From: Megachile rotundata
Lineage: Eukaryota; Arthropoda; Insecta; Hymenoptera; Megachilidae
Assembly (NCBI RefSeq): GCF_050947335.1
Contig: NW_027473736.1
Span: 1 to 64,000 of the forward strand
DNA: 64,000 nucleotides
Reading direction: 5' to 3'
Shown: in pieces, positions 45,901 through 60,249 of the stretch
Layout of the letters: each line of letters opens with the position of its first letter
Numbering within the stretch: position 1 is the stretch's first letter
Notes under the pieces: generated by a model
Told to the model about the DNA's origin: nothing
Databases searched by the model: none
Seen by the model: only the letters and a program-made list of their open reading frames with translations
Position numbers and translations under genes: made by a program

Positions 45901-47268
45901 ATCTAACTCGTATTTTTAGCCATATTATGCTTATATGATCGATAGAATGAGAATTACTATACTCACTACTCTTAGTATTATCACTCTAACTCATATTATT
46001 AGCCTTATTATGCTTATATGATCGATAGAACGACAATTACTGTATTTATTACTCTTATTATTATCAATCTAACTCGTATTGTTAGCCATATTATGCTTAT
46101 ATGATCGATAGAACGACAAATACTATACTTATTACTCTTATTATTATCAATCTAACTCATATTATTAGCCATATTATGACTAAATGATAGTTAGAACTAC
46201 AATTTCTATACTCATTACTCTTATTATTATCAATCTAACTCATATTATTAGCCATATTATGCTTATATGATCGATAGAACGAGAATTACTATACTCACTA
46301 CTCTTAGTATTATCAATCTAACTCATATTATTAGCCATATTATGCTTATATGATCGATAGAACGACAATTACTAAACTTGTTACTCTTATTGTTATCAAT
46401 CTAACTCATATTATTAGCCATATTATGCTTATATGATCGATAGAACGAGAATTACTATACTCACTACTCTTAGTATTATCAATCTAACTCATATTATTAG
46501 CCATATTATGCTTATATTATCGATAGAACGACAATTACAATACCTATTACTGTTATTATTATCAATCTAACTCATATTATTAGCCATACCATGCTCAAAT
46601 GATCGATAGAACGACAATTACTATACTTATTACTCTTATTATTGTCAATCTAACTCATATTATTAGCCATATTATGCTTATATGATCGATAGAACGACAA
46701 ATACTATACTTATTACTCTTATTATTATCAATCTAACTCATATTATTAACCATATTATGCTTATATTATCGATAGAACGACAATTACTATACTTATTACT
46801 GTTATTATTATCAATCTAACTCATATTATTAGCCATATTATGCTTAAATGATCGATAGAACGGCAATTACTATACTTATTACTCTTATTATTATCAATCT
46901 AACTCGTATTATTAGCCATATTATGCTTATATGATCGATAGAACGACAAATACTATACTTATTACTCTTACTATTATCAATCTAACTCATATTATTAGCC
47001 ATATTATGCTTATATGATCGATAGAACGACAATTACTATACTCACTACTCTTAGTATTATCAATCTAACTCATATTATTAGCCATATTATGCTTATATTA
47101 TCGATAGAACGACAATTACTATACTTATTACTGTTATTATTATCAATCTAACTCATATTATTAGCCATATTATGCTTATATGATCGATAGAATGAGAATT
47201 ACTATACTCACTACTCTTAGTATTATCACTCTAACTCATATTATTAGCCATATTATGCTTATATGATC
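36992..47268. repeat. 138-unit higher-order repeat (HOR-B), copy 3, 3' truncated
   Basis: It matches 25544-35820 at a constant 11,448 bp offset. The match ends at 47268, where this copy has CGAGAGAAC and the aligned site near 35821 has CGATAGAAC. Downstream the match to copy 2 resumes at an offset of 11,946 bp (six units more), for example at GAATCT (35945 and 47891). Private substitutions include TACAATACTC near 38575, GCTCTTATG near 39543, a T-run variant TATTTTTAGC near 45911 and ATGACTAAATGATAG near 46176. The last two are shared with the following block, which dates that duplication after this copy formed. Confidence 0.92.
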
Positions 47269-49411
47269 GAGAGAACGACAATTACTATACTTATTACTCT
47301 TATTATTATCAATCTAACTCATATTATTAGCCATATTATGCTTAAATGATCGATAGAACTAGAATTACTATACTCATTACTCTTATTATTATCAATCTAA
47401 CTCATATTATTAGCCATATTATGCTTATATGATCGATAGAACGAGAATTACTATACTCACTACTCTTAGTATTATCAATCTAACTCATATTATTAGCCAT
47501 ATTATGCTTATATTATCGATAGAACGACAATTACTATACTTATTACTCTTATTATTATCAATCTAACTCATATTATTAGCCATATTATGCTTATATGATC
47601 GATAGAACGAGAATTACTATACTCACTACTCTTAGTATTATCAATCTAACTCATATTATTAGCCATATTATGCTTATATTATCGATAGAACGACAATTAC
47701 TATACTTATTACTGTTATTATTATCAATCTGACTCATATTATTACCCATATTATGCTTAAATGATCGATAGAACGACAATTACTATACTTATTACTCTTA
47801 TTATTATCAATCTACCTCATATTATTAGCCATATTATGCTTATATGATCGATAGAACGACAAATACTATACTTACTACTCTTATTATTATGAATCTAACT
47901 CATATTATTAACCATATTATGCAGATATGATCGATAGAACTACAATTACTATACTCATTACTCTTATTATTATCAATCTAACTCATATTATTAGCCATAT
48001 TATGCTTAAATGATCGATAGAACTACAATTGCTATACTCATTACTCTTATTATTATCAGTCTAACTCATATTATTAGCCATATTATGCTTATATGATCGA
48101 GAGAACGACAATTACTATACTTATTACTCTTATTATTATCAATCTAACTCATATTATTAGCCATATTATGCTTATATGATCGATAGAACGACAATTACTA
48201 TACTTATTACTCTTATTATTATGAATCTAACTCATATTATTAGCCATATTATGCTTATATGATCGATAGAATGAGAATTACTATACTCACTACTCTTAGA
48301 ATTATCACTCTAACTCATATTATTAGTCTTATTATGCTTATATGATCGATAGAACGACAATTACTGTAGTTATTACTCTTATTATTATCAATCTAACTCA
48401 TATTATTAGCCATATTATGCTTATATTATCGATAGAACGACAATTACTATACTTATTACTGTTATTATTATCAATCTAACTCATATTATTAGCCATATTA
48501 TGCTTATATGATCGATAGAATGAGAATTTTTATACTCACTACTCTTAGTATTATCACTCAAACTCATATTATTAGCCTTATTATGCTTATATGATCGATA
48601 GAACGACAATTACTGTAGTTATTACTCTTATTATTATCAATCTAACTCATATTATTAGCCATATTATGCTTATATGATCGATAGAACGAGAATTACTATA
48701 CTCACTACTCTTAGTATTATCAATCTAACTCATATTATTAGCCATATTATGCTTATATGATCGATAGAACGACAATTACTATACTCACTACTCTTAGTAT
48801 TATCAATCTAACTCATATTATTAGCCATATTATGCTTATATGATCGATAGAACGACAATTACTATACTCACTACTCTTAGTATTATCAATCTAACTCATA
48901 TTATTAGCCATATTATGCTTATATTATCGATAGAACGACAATTACTATACTTATTACTGTTATTATTATCAATCTAACTCATATTATTAGCCATATTATG
49001 CTTATATGATCGATAGAACGACAATTACTATACTTATTACTCTTATTATTATGAATCTAACTCATATTATTAACCATATTATGACGATATGATCGATAGA
49101 ACTACAATTACTATACTCATTACTCTTATTATTATCAATCTAACTCATATTATTAGCCATATTATGCTTATATTATCGATAGAACGACAATTACTATACT
49201 TATTACTGTTATTATTATCAATCTAACTCATATTATTAGCCATATTATGCTTATATGATCGATAGAATGAGAATTACTATACTCACTACTCTTAGTATTA
49301 TCACTCTAACTCATATTATTAGCCATATTATGCTTATATGATCGAGAGAACGACAATTACTATACTTATTACTCTTATTATTATCAATCTAACTCATATT
49401 ATTAGCCATAT
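45840..49411. repeat. 43-unit tandem duplication (HOR-C), copy 1
   Basis: This 3,569-bp block (43 units exactly) is repeated immediately downstream at 49412-52980. The strongest proof is the sharing of private variants seen nowhere else: TATTTTTAGC (45911 and 49480) and ATGACTAAATGATAG (46176 and 49745). The ATGACGATATG unit (49082 and 52651) also keeps the spacing. The left part is the end of HOR-B copy 3. Between 47268 and about 48080 it is a copy of about 44114-44930 at an offset of 38 units. The right part carries units such as GAGAATTTTTATAC at 48522. Confidence 0.92.
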
Positions 49412-52400
49412 TATGCTTAAATGATCGATAGAACGACCATTACTATACTTATTACTCTTATTATTATCAATCTAACTCGTATTTTTAGCCATATTATGCT
49501 TATATGATCGATAGAATGAGAATTACTATACTCACTACTCTTAGTATTATCACTCTAACTCATATTATTAGCCTTATTATGCTTATATGATCGATAGAAC
49601 GACAATTACTGTATTTATTACTCTTATTATTATCAATCTAACTCGTATTGTTAGCCATATTATGCTTATATGATCGATAGAACGACAAATACTATACTTA
49701 TTACTCTTATTATTATCAATCTAACTCATATTATTAGCCATATTATGACTAAATGATAGTTAGAACTACAATTTCTATACTCATTACTCTTATTATTATC
49801 AATCTAACTCATATTATTAGCCATATTATGCTTATATGATCGATAGAACGAGAATTACTATACTCACTACTCTTAGTATTATCAATCTAACTCATATTAT
49901 TAGCCATATTATGCTTATATGATCGATAGAACGACAATTACTAAACTTGTTACTCTTATTGTTATCAATCTAACTCATATTATTAGCCATATTATGCTTA
50001 TATGATCGATAGAACGAGAATTACTATACTCACTACTCTTAGTATTATCAATCTAACTCATATTATTAGCCATATTATGCTTATATTATCGATAGAACGA
50101 CAATTACAATACCTATTACTGTTATTATTATCAATCTAACTCATATTATTAGCCATACCATGCTCAAATGATCGATAGAACGACAATTACTATACTTATT
50201 ACTCTTATTATTGTCAATCTAACTCATATTATTAGCCATATTATGCTTATATGATCGATAGAACGACAAATACTATACTTATTACTCTTATTATTATCAA
50301 TCTAACTCATATTATTAACCATATTATGCTTATATTATCGATAGAACGACAATTACTATACTTATTACTGTTATTATTATCAATCTAACTCATATTATTA
50401 GCCATATTATGCTTAAATGATCGATAGAACGGCAATTACTATACTTATTACTCTTATTATTATCAATCTAACTCGTATTATTAGCCATATTATGCTTATA
50501 TGATCGATAGAACGACAAATACTATACTTATTACTCTTACTATTATCAATCTAACTCATATTATTAGCCATATTATGCTTATATGATCGATAGAACGACA
50601 ATTACTATACTCACTACTCTTAGTATTATCAATCTAACTCATATTATTAGCCATATTATGCTTATATTATCGATAGAACGACAATTACTATACTTATTAC
50701 TGTTATTATTATCAATCTAACTCATATTATTAGCCATATTATGCTTATATGATCGATAGAATGAGAATTACTATACTCACTACTCTTAGTATTATCACTC
50801 TAACTCATATTATTAGCCATATTATGCTTATATGATCGAGAGAACGACAATTACTATACTTATTACTCTTATTATTATCAATCTAACTCATATTATTAGC
50901 CATATTATGCTTAAATGATCGATAGAACTAGAATTACTATACTCATTACTCTTATTATTATCAATCTAACTCATATTATTAGCCATATTATGCTTATATG
51001 ATCGATAGAACGAGAATTACTATACTCACTACTCTTAGTATTATCAATCTAACTCATATTATTAGCCATATTATGCTTATATTATCGATAGAACGACAAT
51101 TACTATACTTATTACTCTTATTATTATCAATCTAACTCATATTATTAGCCATATTATGCTTATATGATCGATAGAACGAGAATTACTATACTCACTACTC
51201 TTAGTATTATCAATCTAACTCATATTATTAGCCATATTATGCTTATATTATCGATAGAACGACAATTACTATACTTATTACTGTTATTATTATCAATCTG
51301 ACTCATATTATTACCCATATTATGCTTAAATGATCGATAGAACGACAATTACTATACTTATTACTCTTATTATTATCAATCTACCTCATATTATTAGCCA
51401 TATTATGCTTATATGATCGATAGAACGACAAATACTATACTTACTACTCTTATTATTATGAATCTAACTCATATTATTAACCATATTATGCAGATATGAT
51501 CGATAGAACTACAATTACTATACTCATTACTCTTATTATTATCAATCTAACTCATATTATTAGCCATATTATGCTTAAATGATCGATAGAACTACAATTG
51601 CTATACTCATTACTCTTATTATTATCAGTCTAACTCATATTATTAGCCATATTATGCTTATATGATCGAGAGAACGACAATTACTATACTTATTACTCTT
51701 ATTATTATCAATCTAACTCATATTATTAGCCATATTATGCTTATATGATCGATAGAACGACAATTACTATACTTATTACTCTTATTATTATGAATCTAAC
51801 TCATATTATTAGCCATATTATGCTTATATGATCGATAGAATGAGAATTACTATACTCACTACTCTTAGAATTATCACTCTAACTCATATTATTAGTCTTA
51901 TTATGCTTATATGATCGATAGAACGACAATTACTGTAGTTATTACTCTTATTATTATCAATCTAACTCATATTATTAGCCATATTATGCTTATATTATCG
52001 ATAGAACGACAATTACTATACTTATTACTGTTATTATTATCAATCTAACTCATATTATTAGCCATATTATGCTTATATGATCGATAGAATGAGAATTTTT
52101 ATACTCACTACTCTTAGTATTATCACTCAAACTCATATTATTAGCCTTATTATGCTTATATGATCGATAGAACGACAATTACTGTAGTTATTACTCTTAT
52201 TATTATCAATCTAACTCATATTATTAGCCATATTATGCTTATATGATCGATAGAACGAGAATTACTATACTCACTACTCTTAGTATTATCAATCTAACTC
52301 ATATTATTAGCCATATTATGCTTATATGATCGATAGAACGACAATTACTATACTCACTACTCTTAGTATTATCAATCTAACTCATATTATTAGCCATATT

Positions 52401-52980
52401 ATGCTTATATGATCGATAGAACGACAATTACTATACTCACTACTCTTAGTATTATCAATCTAACTCATATTATTAGCCATATTATGCTTATATTATCGAT
52501 AGAACGACAATTACTATACTTATTACTGTTATTATTATCAATCTAACTCATATTATTAGCCATATTATGCTTATATGATCGATAGAACGACAATTACTAT
52601 ACTTATTACTCTTATTATTATGAATCTAACTCATATTATTAACCATATTATGACGATATGATCGATAGAACTACAATTACTATACTCATTACTCTTATTA
52701 TTATCAATCTAACTCATATTATTAGCCATATTATGCTTATATTATCGATAGAACGACAATTACTATACTTATTACTGTTATTATTATCAATCTAACTCAT
52801 ATTATTAGCCATATTATGCTTATATGATCGATAGAATGAGAATTACTATACTCACTACTCTTAGTATTATCACTCTAACTCATATTATTAGCCATATTAT
52901 GCTTATATGATCGAGAGAACGACAATTACTATACTTATTACTCTTATTATTATCAATCTAACTCATATTATTAGCCATAT
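49412..52980. repeat. 43-unit tandem duplication (HOR-C), copy 2
   Basis: It is the partner of 45840-49411 at an offset of 3,569 bp. Identity is lost near 52985, where this strand continues with GAACTAGAATT whereas the expected repeat would give GAACGACCATT. I noticed almost no differences between the two halves, so this is probably among the youngest events in the window. Confidence 0.92.
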
Positions 52981-53885
52981 TATGCTTAAATGATCGATAG
53001 AACTAGAATTACTATACTCATTACTCTTATTATTATCAATCTAACTCATATTATTAGCCATATTATGCTTATATGATCGATAGGACGAGAATTACTATAC
53101 TCACTACTCTTAGTATTATCAATCTAACTCATATTATTAGCCATATTATGCTTATATTATCGATAGAACGACAATTACTATACTTATTACTCTTATTATT
53201 ATCAATCTAACTCATATTATTAGCCATATTATGCTTATATGATCGATAGAACGAGAATTACTATACTCACTACTCTTAGTATTATCAATCTAACTCATAT
53301 TATTAGCCATATTATGCTTATATTATCGATAGAACGACAATTACTATACTTATTACTGTTATTATTATCAATCTGACTCATATTATTACCCATATTATGC
53401 TTAAATGATCGATAGAACGACAATTACTATACTTATTACTCTTATTATTATCAATCTACCTCATATTATTAGCCATATTATGCTTATATGATCGATAGAA
53501 CGACAAATACTATACTTACTACTCTTATTATTATGAATCTAACTCATATTATTAACCATATTATGCAGATATGATCGATAGAACTACAATTACTATACTC
53601 ATTACTCTTATTATTATCAATCTAACTCATATTATTAGCCATATTATGCTTAAATGATCGATAGAACTACAATTGCTATACTCATTACTCTTATTATTAT
53701 CAATCTAACTCATATTATTAGCCATATTATGCTTATATGATCGAGAGAACGACAATTACTATACTTATTACTCTTATTATTATCAATCTAACTCATATTA
53801 TTAGCCATATTATGCTTATATGATCGATAGAGCGACAATTACTATACTTATTACTCTTATTATTATGAATCTAACTCATATTATT
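52548..53885. repeat. Segment copied to 57529-58866 (60-unit offset plus 1 bp)
   Basis: The offset of 4,981 bp is 60 units plus one base. The odd base is accounted for by two single-base insertions (about 54497 and 54658) and one deletion (about 54535) lying between the copies. Shared markers are ATGACGATATG (52651 and 57632) and GATAGGACGAG (53079 and 58060). One clear mismatch is GAGCGAC at 53831 against GAACGAC near 58812. Confidence 0.83.
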
Positions 53886-56555
53886 AACCATATTATGCCG
53901 ATATGATCGATAGAACTACAATTACTATACTCATTACTCTTATTATTATCAATCTAACTCATATTATTAGCCATATTATGCTTATATGATCGATAGAACG
54001 AGAATTACTATACTCACTACTCTTAGTATTATCAATCTAACTCATATTATTAGCCATATTATGCTTATATTATCGATAGAACGACAATTACTATACTTAT
54101 TACTGTTATTATTATCAATCTAACTCATATTATTAGCCATATTATGCTTATATGATCGATAGAATGAGAATTACTATACTCACTACTCTTAGTATTATCA
54201 CTCTAACTCATATTATTAGCCATATTATGTTTATATTATCGATAGAACGACAATTACTATACTTATTACTGTTATTATTATCAATCTAACTCATATTATT
54301 AGCCATATTATGCTTAAATGATCGATAGAACTACAATTACTATACTCATTACTCTTATTATTATCAATCTAACTCATATTATTAGCCATATTATGCTTAT
54401 ATGATCGATAGAACGACAAATACTATACATACTACTCCTATTATTATCAATCTAACTCATATTATTAACCATATTATGCAGATATGATCGATAGAACCCA
54501 CAATTACTATACTCATTACTTTCATTATTATCAACCAACTCATATTATTAGCCATATTATGCTTAAATGATCGATAGAACTACAATTACTATACTCATTA
54601 CTCTTATTATTATCAATCTAACTAATATTATTAGCCATATTATGCTTATATGATCGAGGAGAACGACAATTACTATACTTATTACTCTTATTATTATCAA
54701 TCTAACTCATATTATTAGCCATATTATGCTTACATGATCGATAGAACGACAATTACTATACTTATTACTCTTATTATTATGAATCTAACTCATATTATTA
54801 ACCATATTATGCCGATATGATCGATAGAACTACAATTACTATACTCATTACTCTTATTATTATCAATCTAACTCATATTATTAGCCATATTATGCTTATA
54901 TGATCGATAGAACGAGAATTACTATACTCACTACTCTTAGTATTATCAATCTAACTCATATTATTAGCCATATTATGCTTATATTATCGATAGAACGACA
55001 ATTACTATACTTATTACTGTTATTATTATCAATCTAAATCATATTATTAGCCATATTATGCTTAAATGATCGATAGAATGAGAATTACTATACTCACTAC
55101 TCTTAGTATTATCAATCTAACTCATATTATTAGCCATATTATGCTTATATGATCCAGAGAACGACAATTACTATACTTATTACTCTTATTATTATCAATC
55201 TAACTCATATTATTAGCCTTATTATGCTTATATGATCGATAGAACGACAATTACTGTAGTTATTACTCTTATTATTATCAATCTAACTCATATTATTAGC
55301 CATATTATGCTTATATGATCGATAGAACGAGAATTACTATACTCACTACTCTTAGTATTATCAATCTAACTCATATTATTAGCCATATTATGCTTATATT
55401 ATCGATAGAACGACAATTACTATACTTATTACTGTTATTATTATCAATCTAACTCATATTATTAGCCATATTATGCTTATATGATCGATAGAACGAGAAT
55501 TACTATACTCACTACTCTTAGTATTATCAATCTAACTCATATTATTAGCCATATTATGCTTATATGATCGATAGAACGACAATTACTATACTTATTACTC
55601 TTAATATTATGAATCTAACTCATATTATTAACCATATTATGCCGATATGATCGATTGAACTACAATTACTATACTCATTCCTCTTATTATTATCAATCTA
55701 ACTCATATTATTAGCCATATTATGCTTATATGATCGATAGAACGAGAATTACTATACTCACTACTCTTAGTATTATCAATCTAACTCATATTATTAGCCA
55801 TAGTAGGCTTATATTATCGATAGAACGACAATTACTATACTTATTACTGTTATTATTATCAATCTAACTCATATTATTAGCCATATTATGCTTAAATGAT
55901 CGATAGTACGACAATTACTATACTTATTACTCTTATTATTATCAATCTAACACGTATTATTAGCCATATTATGCTTACATGATCGATAGAACGACAAATA
56001 CTATACTTATTACTCTTATTATTATCAATCTAACTCATATTATTAGCCATATTATGCTTATATGATCGATAGAACGACAATTACTATACTCACTACTCTT
56101 AGTATTATCAATCTAACTCATATTATTAGCCATATTATGCTTATATTATCGATAGAACGACAATTACTATACTTATTACTGTTATTATTATCAATCTAAC
56201 TCATATTATTAGCCATATTATGCTTATATGATCGATAGAATGAGAATTACTATACTCACTACTCTTAGTATTATCACTCTAACTCATATTATTAGCCTTA
56301 TTATGCTTATATGATCGATAGAACGTCAATTACTGTAGTTATTACTCTTATTATTATCAATCTAACTCATAATATTAGCCATATTACGCTTATATGATCG
56401 ATAGAACGAGAATTACTATACTCACTACTCTTAGTATTATCAATCTAACTCATATTACTAGCCATATTATGGTTATATTATCGATAGAACGACAACTACT
56501 ATACTTATTACTGTTATTATTATCAATCTAACTCATATTATTAGACATATTATGC
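53690..56555. repeat. 79-unit-offset block, copy 1 (partner 60250-63111)
   Basis: This block matches 60250-63111 at an offset of 6,558 bp that drops to 6,556 bp after two single-base insertions present only here (GAACCCACAATT near 54497 and CGAGGAGAAC near 54658). Markers are GAGCGACAATT (53831 and 60389), TACTCCTATT (about 54433 and 60991), GATCCAGAGA (55151 and 61707), CATAGTAGGC (about 55800 and 62356) and GAACGTCAATT (56321 and 62877). It also holds an 82-bp unit with TCAACCAACTC at 54531. Confidence 0.87.
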
Positions 56556-57225
56556 TTAAATGATCGATAGAACTACAATTACTATACTCATTACTCTTAT
56601 TATTATCAATCTAACTCATATTATTAGCCATATTATGCTTATATTATCGATAGAACGACAATTACTATACTTATTACTGTTATTATTATCAATCTAACTC
56701 ATATTATTAGCCATATTATGCTTATATGATCGATAGAATGAGAATTTTTATACTCACTACTCTTAGTATTATCACTCTAACTCATATTATTAGCCTTATT
56801 ATGCTTATATGATCGATAGAACGACAATTACTGTAGTTATTACTCTTATTATTATCAATCTAACTCATATTATTAGCCATATTATGCTTATATGATCGAT
56901 AGAACGAGAATTACTATACTCACTACTCTTAGTATTATCAATCTAACTCATATTATTAGCCATATTATGCTTATATGATCGATAGAACGACAATTACTAT
57001 ACTCACTACTCTTAGTATTATCAATCTAACTCATATTATTAGCCATATTATGCTTATATGATCGATAGAACGACAATTACTATACTCACTACTCTTAGTA
57101 TTATCAATCTAACTCATATTATTAGCCATATTATGCTTATATTATCGATAGAACGACAATTACTATACTTATTACTGTTATTATTATCAATCTAACTCAT
57201 ATTATTAGCCATATTATGCTTATAT
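56556..57225. repeat. Segment copied from the end of HOR-C (56-unit offset)
   Basis: The order of units matches about 51907-52576 at an offset of 4,649 bp (56 units plus one base). The anchor is GAGAATTTTTATAC at 52091 and 56740. It includes three consecutive CTCACTACTC-type units (about 56912, 56995, 57078), which is unusual because this type normally alternates with the TTATTACTC or TTATTACTG types. Confidence 0.75.
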
Positions 57226-57720
57226 GATCGATAGAATGAGAATTTTTATACTCACTACTCTTAGTATTATCGCTCTAACTCATATTATTAGCCTTATTAT
57301 GCTTATATGATCGATAGAACGACAAATACTATACTTATTACTCTTATTATTATCAATCTCACTCATATTATTAGCCATATTATGCTTATATGATAGATAG
57401 AACGAGAATTACTATACTCACTACTCTTAGTATTATCAATCTAACTCGTATTATTAGCCATATTATGCTTATACGATCGATAGAACGACAAATACTATAC
57501 TTATTACTCTTATTATTATCAATCTCACTCATATTATTAGCCATATTATGCTTATATGATCGATAGAACGACAATTACTATACTTATTACTCTTATTATT
57601 ATGAATCTAACTCATATTATTAACCATATTATGACGATATGATCGATAGAACTACAATTACTATACTCATTACTCTTATTATTATCAATCTAACTCATAT
57701 TATTAGCCATATTATGCTTA
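57226..57720. repeat. 25-unit-offset block, copy 1
   Basis: It is repeated at about 59301-59795 with an offset of 2,075 bp (25 units). Rare variants confined to this pair are TATCGCTCTAAC, AATCTCACTC (twice in each copy), GATAGATAGAACG and TATACGATCG. The AATCTCACTC change removes a minus-strand stop and creates the 62-codon open frames at 57386-57574 and 59461-59649, which are not considered genes. Confidence 0.85.
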
Positions 57721-59300
57721 TATTATCGATAGAACGACAATTACTATACTTATTACTGTTATTATTATCAATCTAACTCATATTATTAGCCATATTATGC
57801 TTATATGATCGATAGAATGAGAATTACTATACTCACTACTCTTAGTATTATCACTCTAACTCATATTATTAGCCATATTATGCTTATATGATCGAGAGAA
57901 CGACAATTACTATACTTATTACTCTTATTATTATCAATCTAACTCATATTATTAGCCATATTATGCTTAAATGATCGATAGAACTAGAATTACTATACTC
58001 ATTACTCTTATTATTATCAATCTAACTCATATTATTAGCCATATTATGCTTATATGATCGATAGGACGAGAATTACTATACTCACTACTCTTAGTATTAT
58101 CAATCTAACTCATATTATTAGCCATATTATGCTTATATTATCGATAGAACGACAATTACTATACTTATTACTCTTATTATTATCAATCTAACTCATATTA
58201 TTAGCCATATTATGCTTATATGATCGATAGAACGAGAATTACTATACTCACTACTCTTAGTATTATCAATCTAACTCATATTATTAGCCATATTATGCTT
58301 ATATTATCGATAGAACGACAATTACTATACTTATTACTGTTATTATTATCAATCTGACTCATATTATTACCCATATTATGCTTAAATGATCGATAGAACG
58401 ACAATTACTATACTTATTACTCTTATTATTATCAATCTACCTCATATTATTAGCCATATTATGCTTATATGATCGATAGAACGACAAATACTATACTTAC
58501 TACTCTTATTATTATGAATCTAACTCATATTATTAACCATATTATGCAGATATGATCGATAGAACTACAATTACTATACTCATTACTCTTATTATTATCA
58601 ATCTAACTCATATTATTAGCCATATTATGCTTAAATGATCGATAGAACTACAATTGCTATACTCATTACTCTTATTATTATCAATCTAACTCATATTATT
58701 AGCCATATTATGCTTATATGATCGAGAGAACGACAATTACTATACTTATTACTCTTATTATTATCAATCTAACTCATATTATTAGCCATATTATGCTTAT
58801 ATGATCGATAGAACGACAATTACTATACTTATTACTCTTATTATTATGAATCTAACTCATATTATTAGCCATATTATGCTTATATGATCGATAGAATGAG
58901 AATTACTATACTCACTACTCTTAGTATTATCACTCTAACTCATATTATTAGTCTTATTATGCTTATATGATCGATAGAACGACAATTACTGTAGTTATTA
59001 CTCTTATTATTATCAATCTAACTCATATTATTAGCCATATTATGCTTATATTATCGATAGAACGACAATTACTGTAGTTATTACTCTTATTATTATCAAT
59101 CTAACTCATATTATTAGCCATATTATGCTTATATGATCGATAGAACGAGAATTACTATACTCACTACTCTTAGTATTATCAATCTAACTCATATTATTAG
59201 CCATATTATGCTTATATTATCGATAGAACGACAATTACTATACTTATTACTGTTATTATTATCAATCTAACTCATATTATTAGCCATATTATGCTTATAT
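57721..59300. repeat. Satellite between the two 25-unit-offset copies
   Basis: The first part (to about 58866) is the downstream copy of 52740-53885. The remainder resembles about 51810-52240, with the rare TTAGTCTTATTATG variant at 51893 and 58949 (offset 7,056 bp). The last units carry a TATATTATCG variant followed by GTAGTTATTACTC instead of the usual TTATTACTG partner. There is nothing other than satellite. Confidence 0.75.
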
Positions 59301-59795
59301 GATCGATAGAATGAGAATTTTTATACTCACTACTCTTAGTATTATCGCTCTAACTCATATTATTAGCCTTATTATGCTTATATGATCGATAGAACGACAA
59401 ATACTATACTTATTACTCTTATTATTATCAATCTCACTCATATTATTAGCCATATTATGCTTATATGATAGATAGAACGAGAATTACTATACTCACTACT
59501 CTTAGTATTATCAATCTAACTCGTATTATTAGCCATATTATGCTTATACGATCGATAGAACGACAAATACTATACTTATTACTCTTATTATTATCAATCT
59601 CACTCATATTATTAGCCATATTATGCTTATATGATCGATAGAACGACAATTACTATACTTATTACTCTTATTATTATGAATCTAACTCATATTATTAACC
59701 ATATTATGACGATATGATCGATAGAACTACAATTACTATACTCATTACTCTTATTATTATCAATCTAACTCATATTATTAGCCATATTATGCTTA
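59301..59795. repeat. 25-unit-offset block, copy 2
   Basis: It is the partner of 57226-57720 at 2,075 bp, with the same rare variants: TATCGCTCTAAC, AATCTCACTC, GATAGATAGAACG and TATACGATCG. The match ends near 59795, where this copy continues with TATGATCGATAGAACGAG and the first copy with TATTATCGATAGAACGAC. Confidence 0.85.
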
Positions 59796-60249
59796 TATGA
59801 TCGATAGAACGAGAATTACTATACTCACTACTCTTAGTATTATCAATCTAACTCATATTATTAGCCATATTATGCTTATATTATCGATAGAACGACAATT
59901 ACTATACTTATTACTGTTATTATTATCAATCTAACTCATATTATTAGCCATATTATGCATATATGATCGATAGAATGAGAATTACTATACTCACTACTCT
60001 TAGTATTATCAATCTAACTCATATTATTAGCCATATTATGCTTATATTATCGATAGAACGACAATTACTATACTTATTACTGTTATTATTATCAATCTAA
60101 CTCATATTATTAGCCATATTATGCTTATATGATCGATAGAATGAGAATTACTATACTCATTACTCTTATTATTATCAATCTAACTCATATTATTAGCCAT
60201 ATTATGCTTAAATGATCCATAGAACTACAATTACTATACTCATTACTCT
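59796..60249. repeat. Short mosaic satellite segment
   Basis: Five to six units of common types separate the 25-unit block from the 79-unit block. GCATATATGATC near 59958 and GATCCATAGAAC near 60215 are local variants. No other structure was seen. Confidence 0.65.

Noticed and set aside
57386..57574. Second 62-codon minus-strand open frame (also 59461-59649)
   Set aside because: It has the same cause with a different base (AATCTCACTC turns TAG to GAG). The two copies are 25 units apart within a local duplication. There is no ribosome site, domain or codon pattern beyond the repeat.
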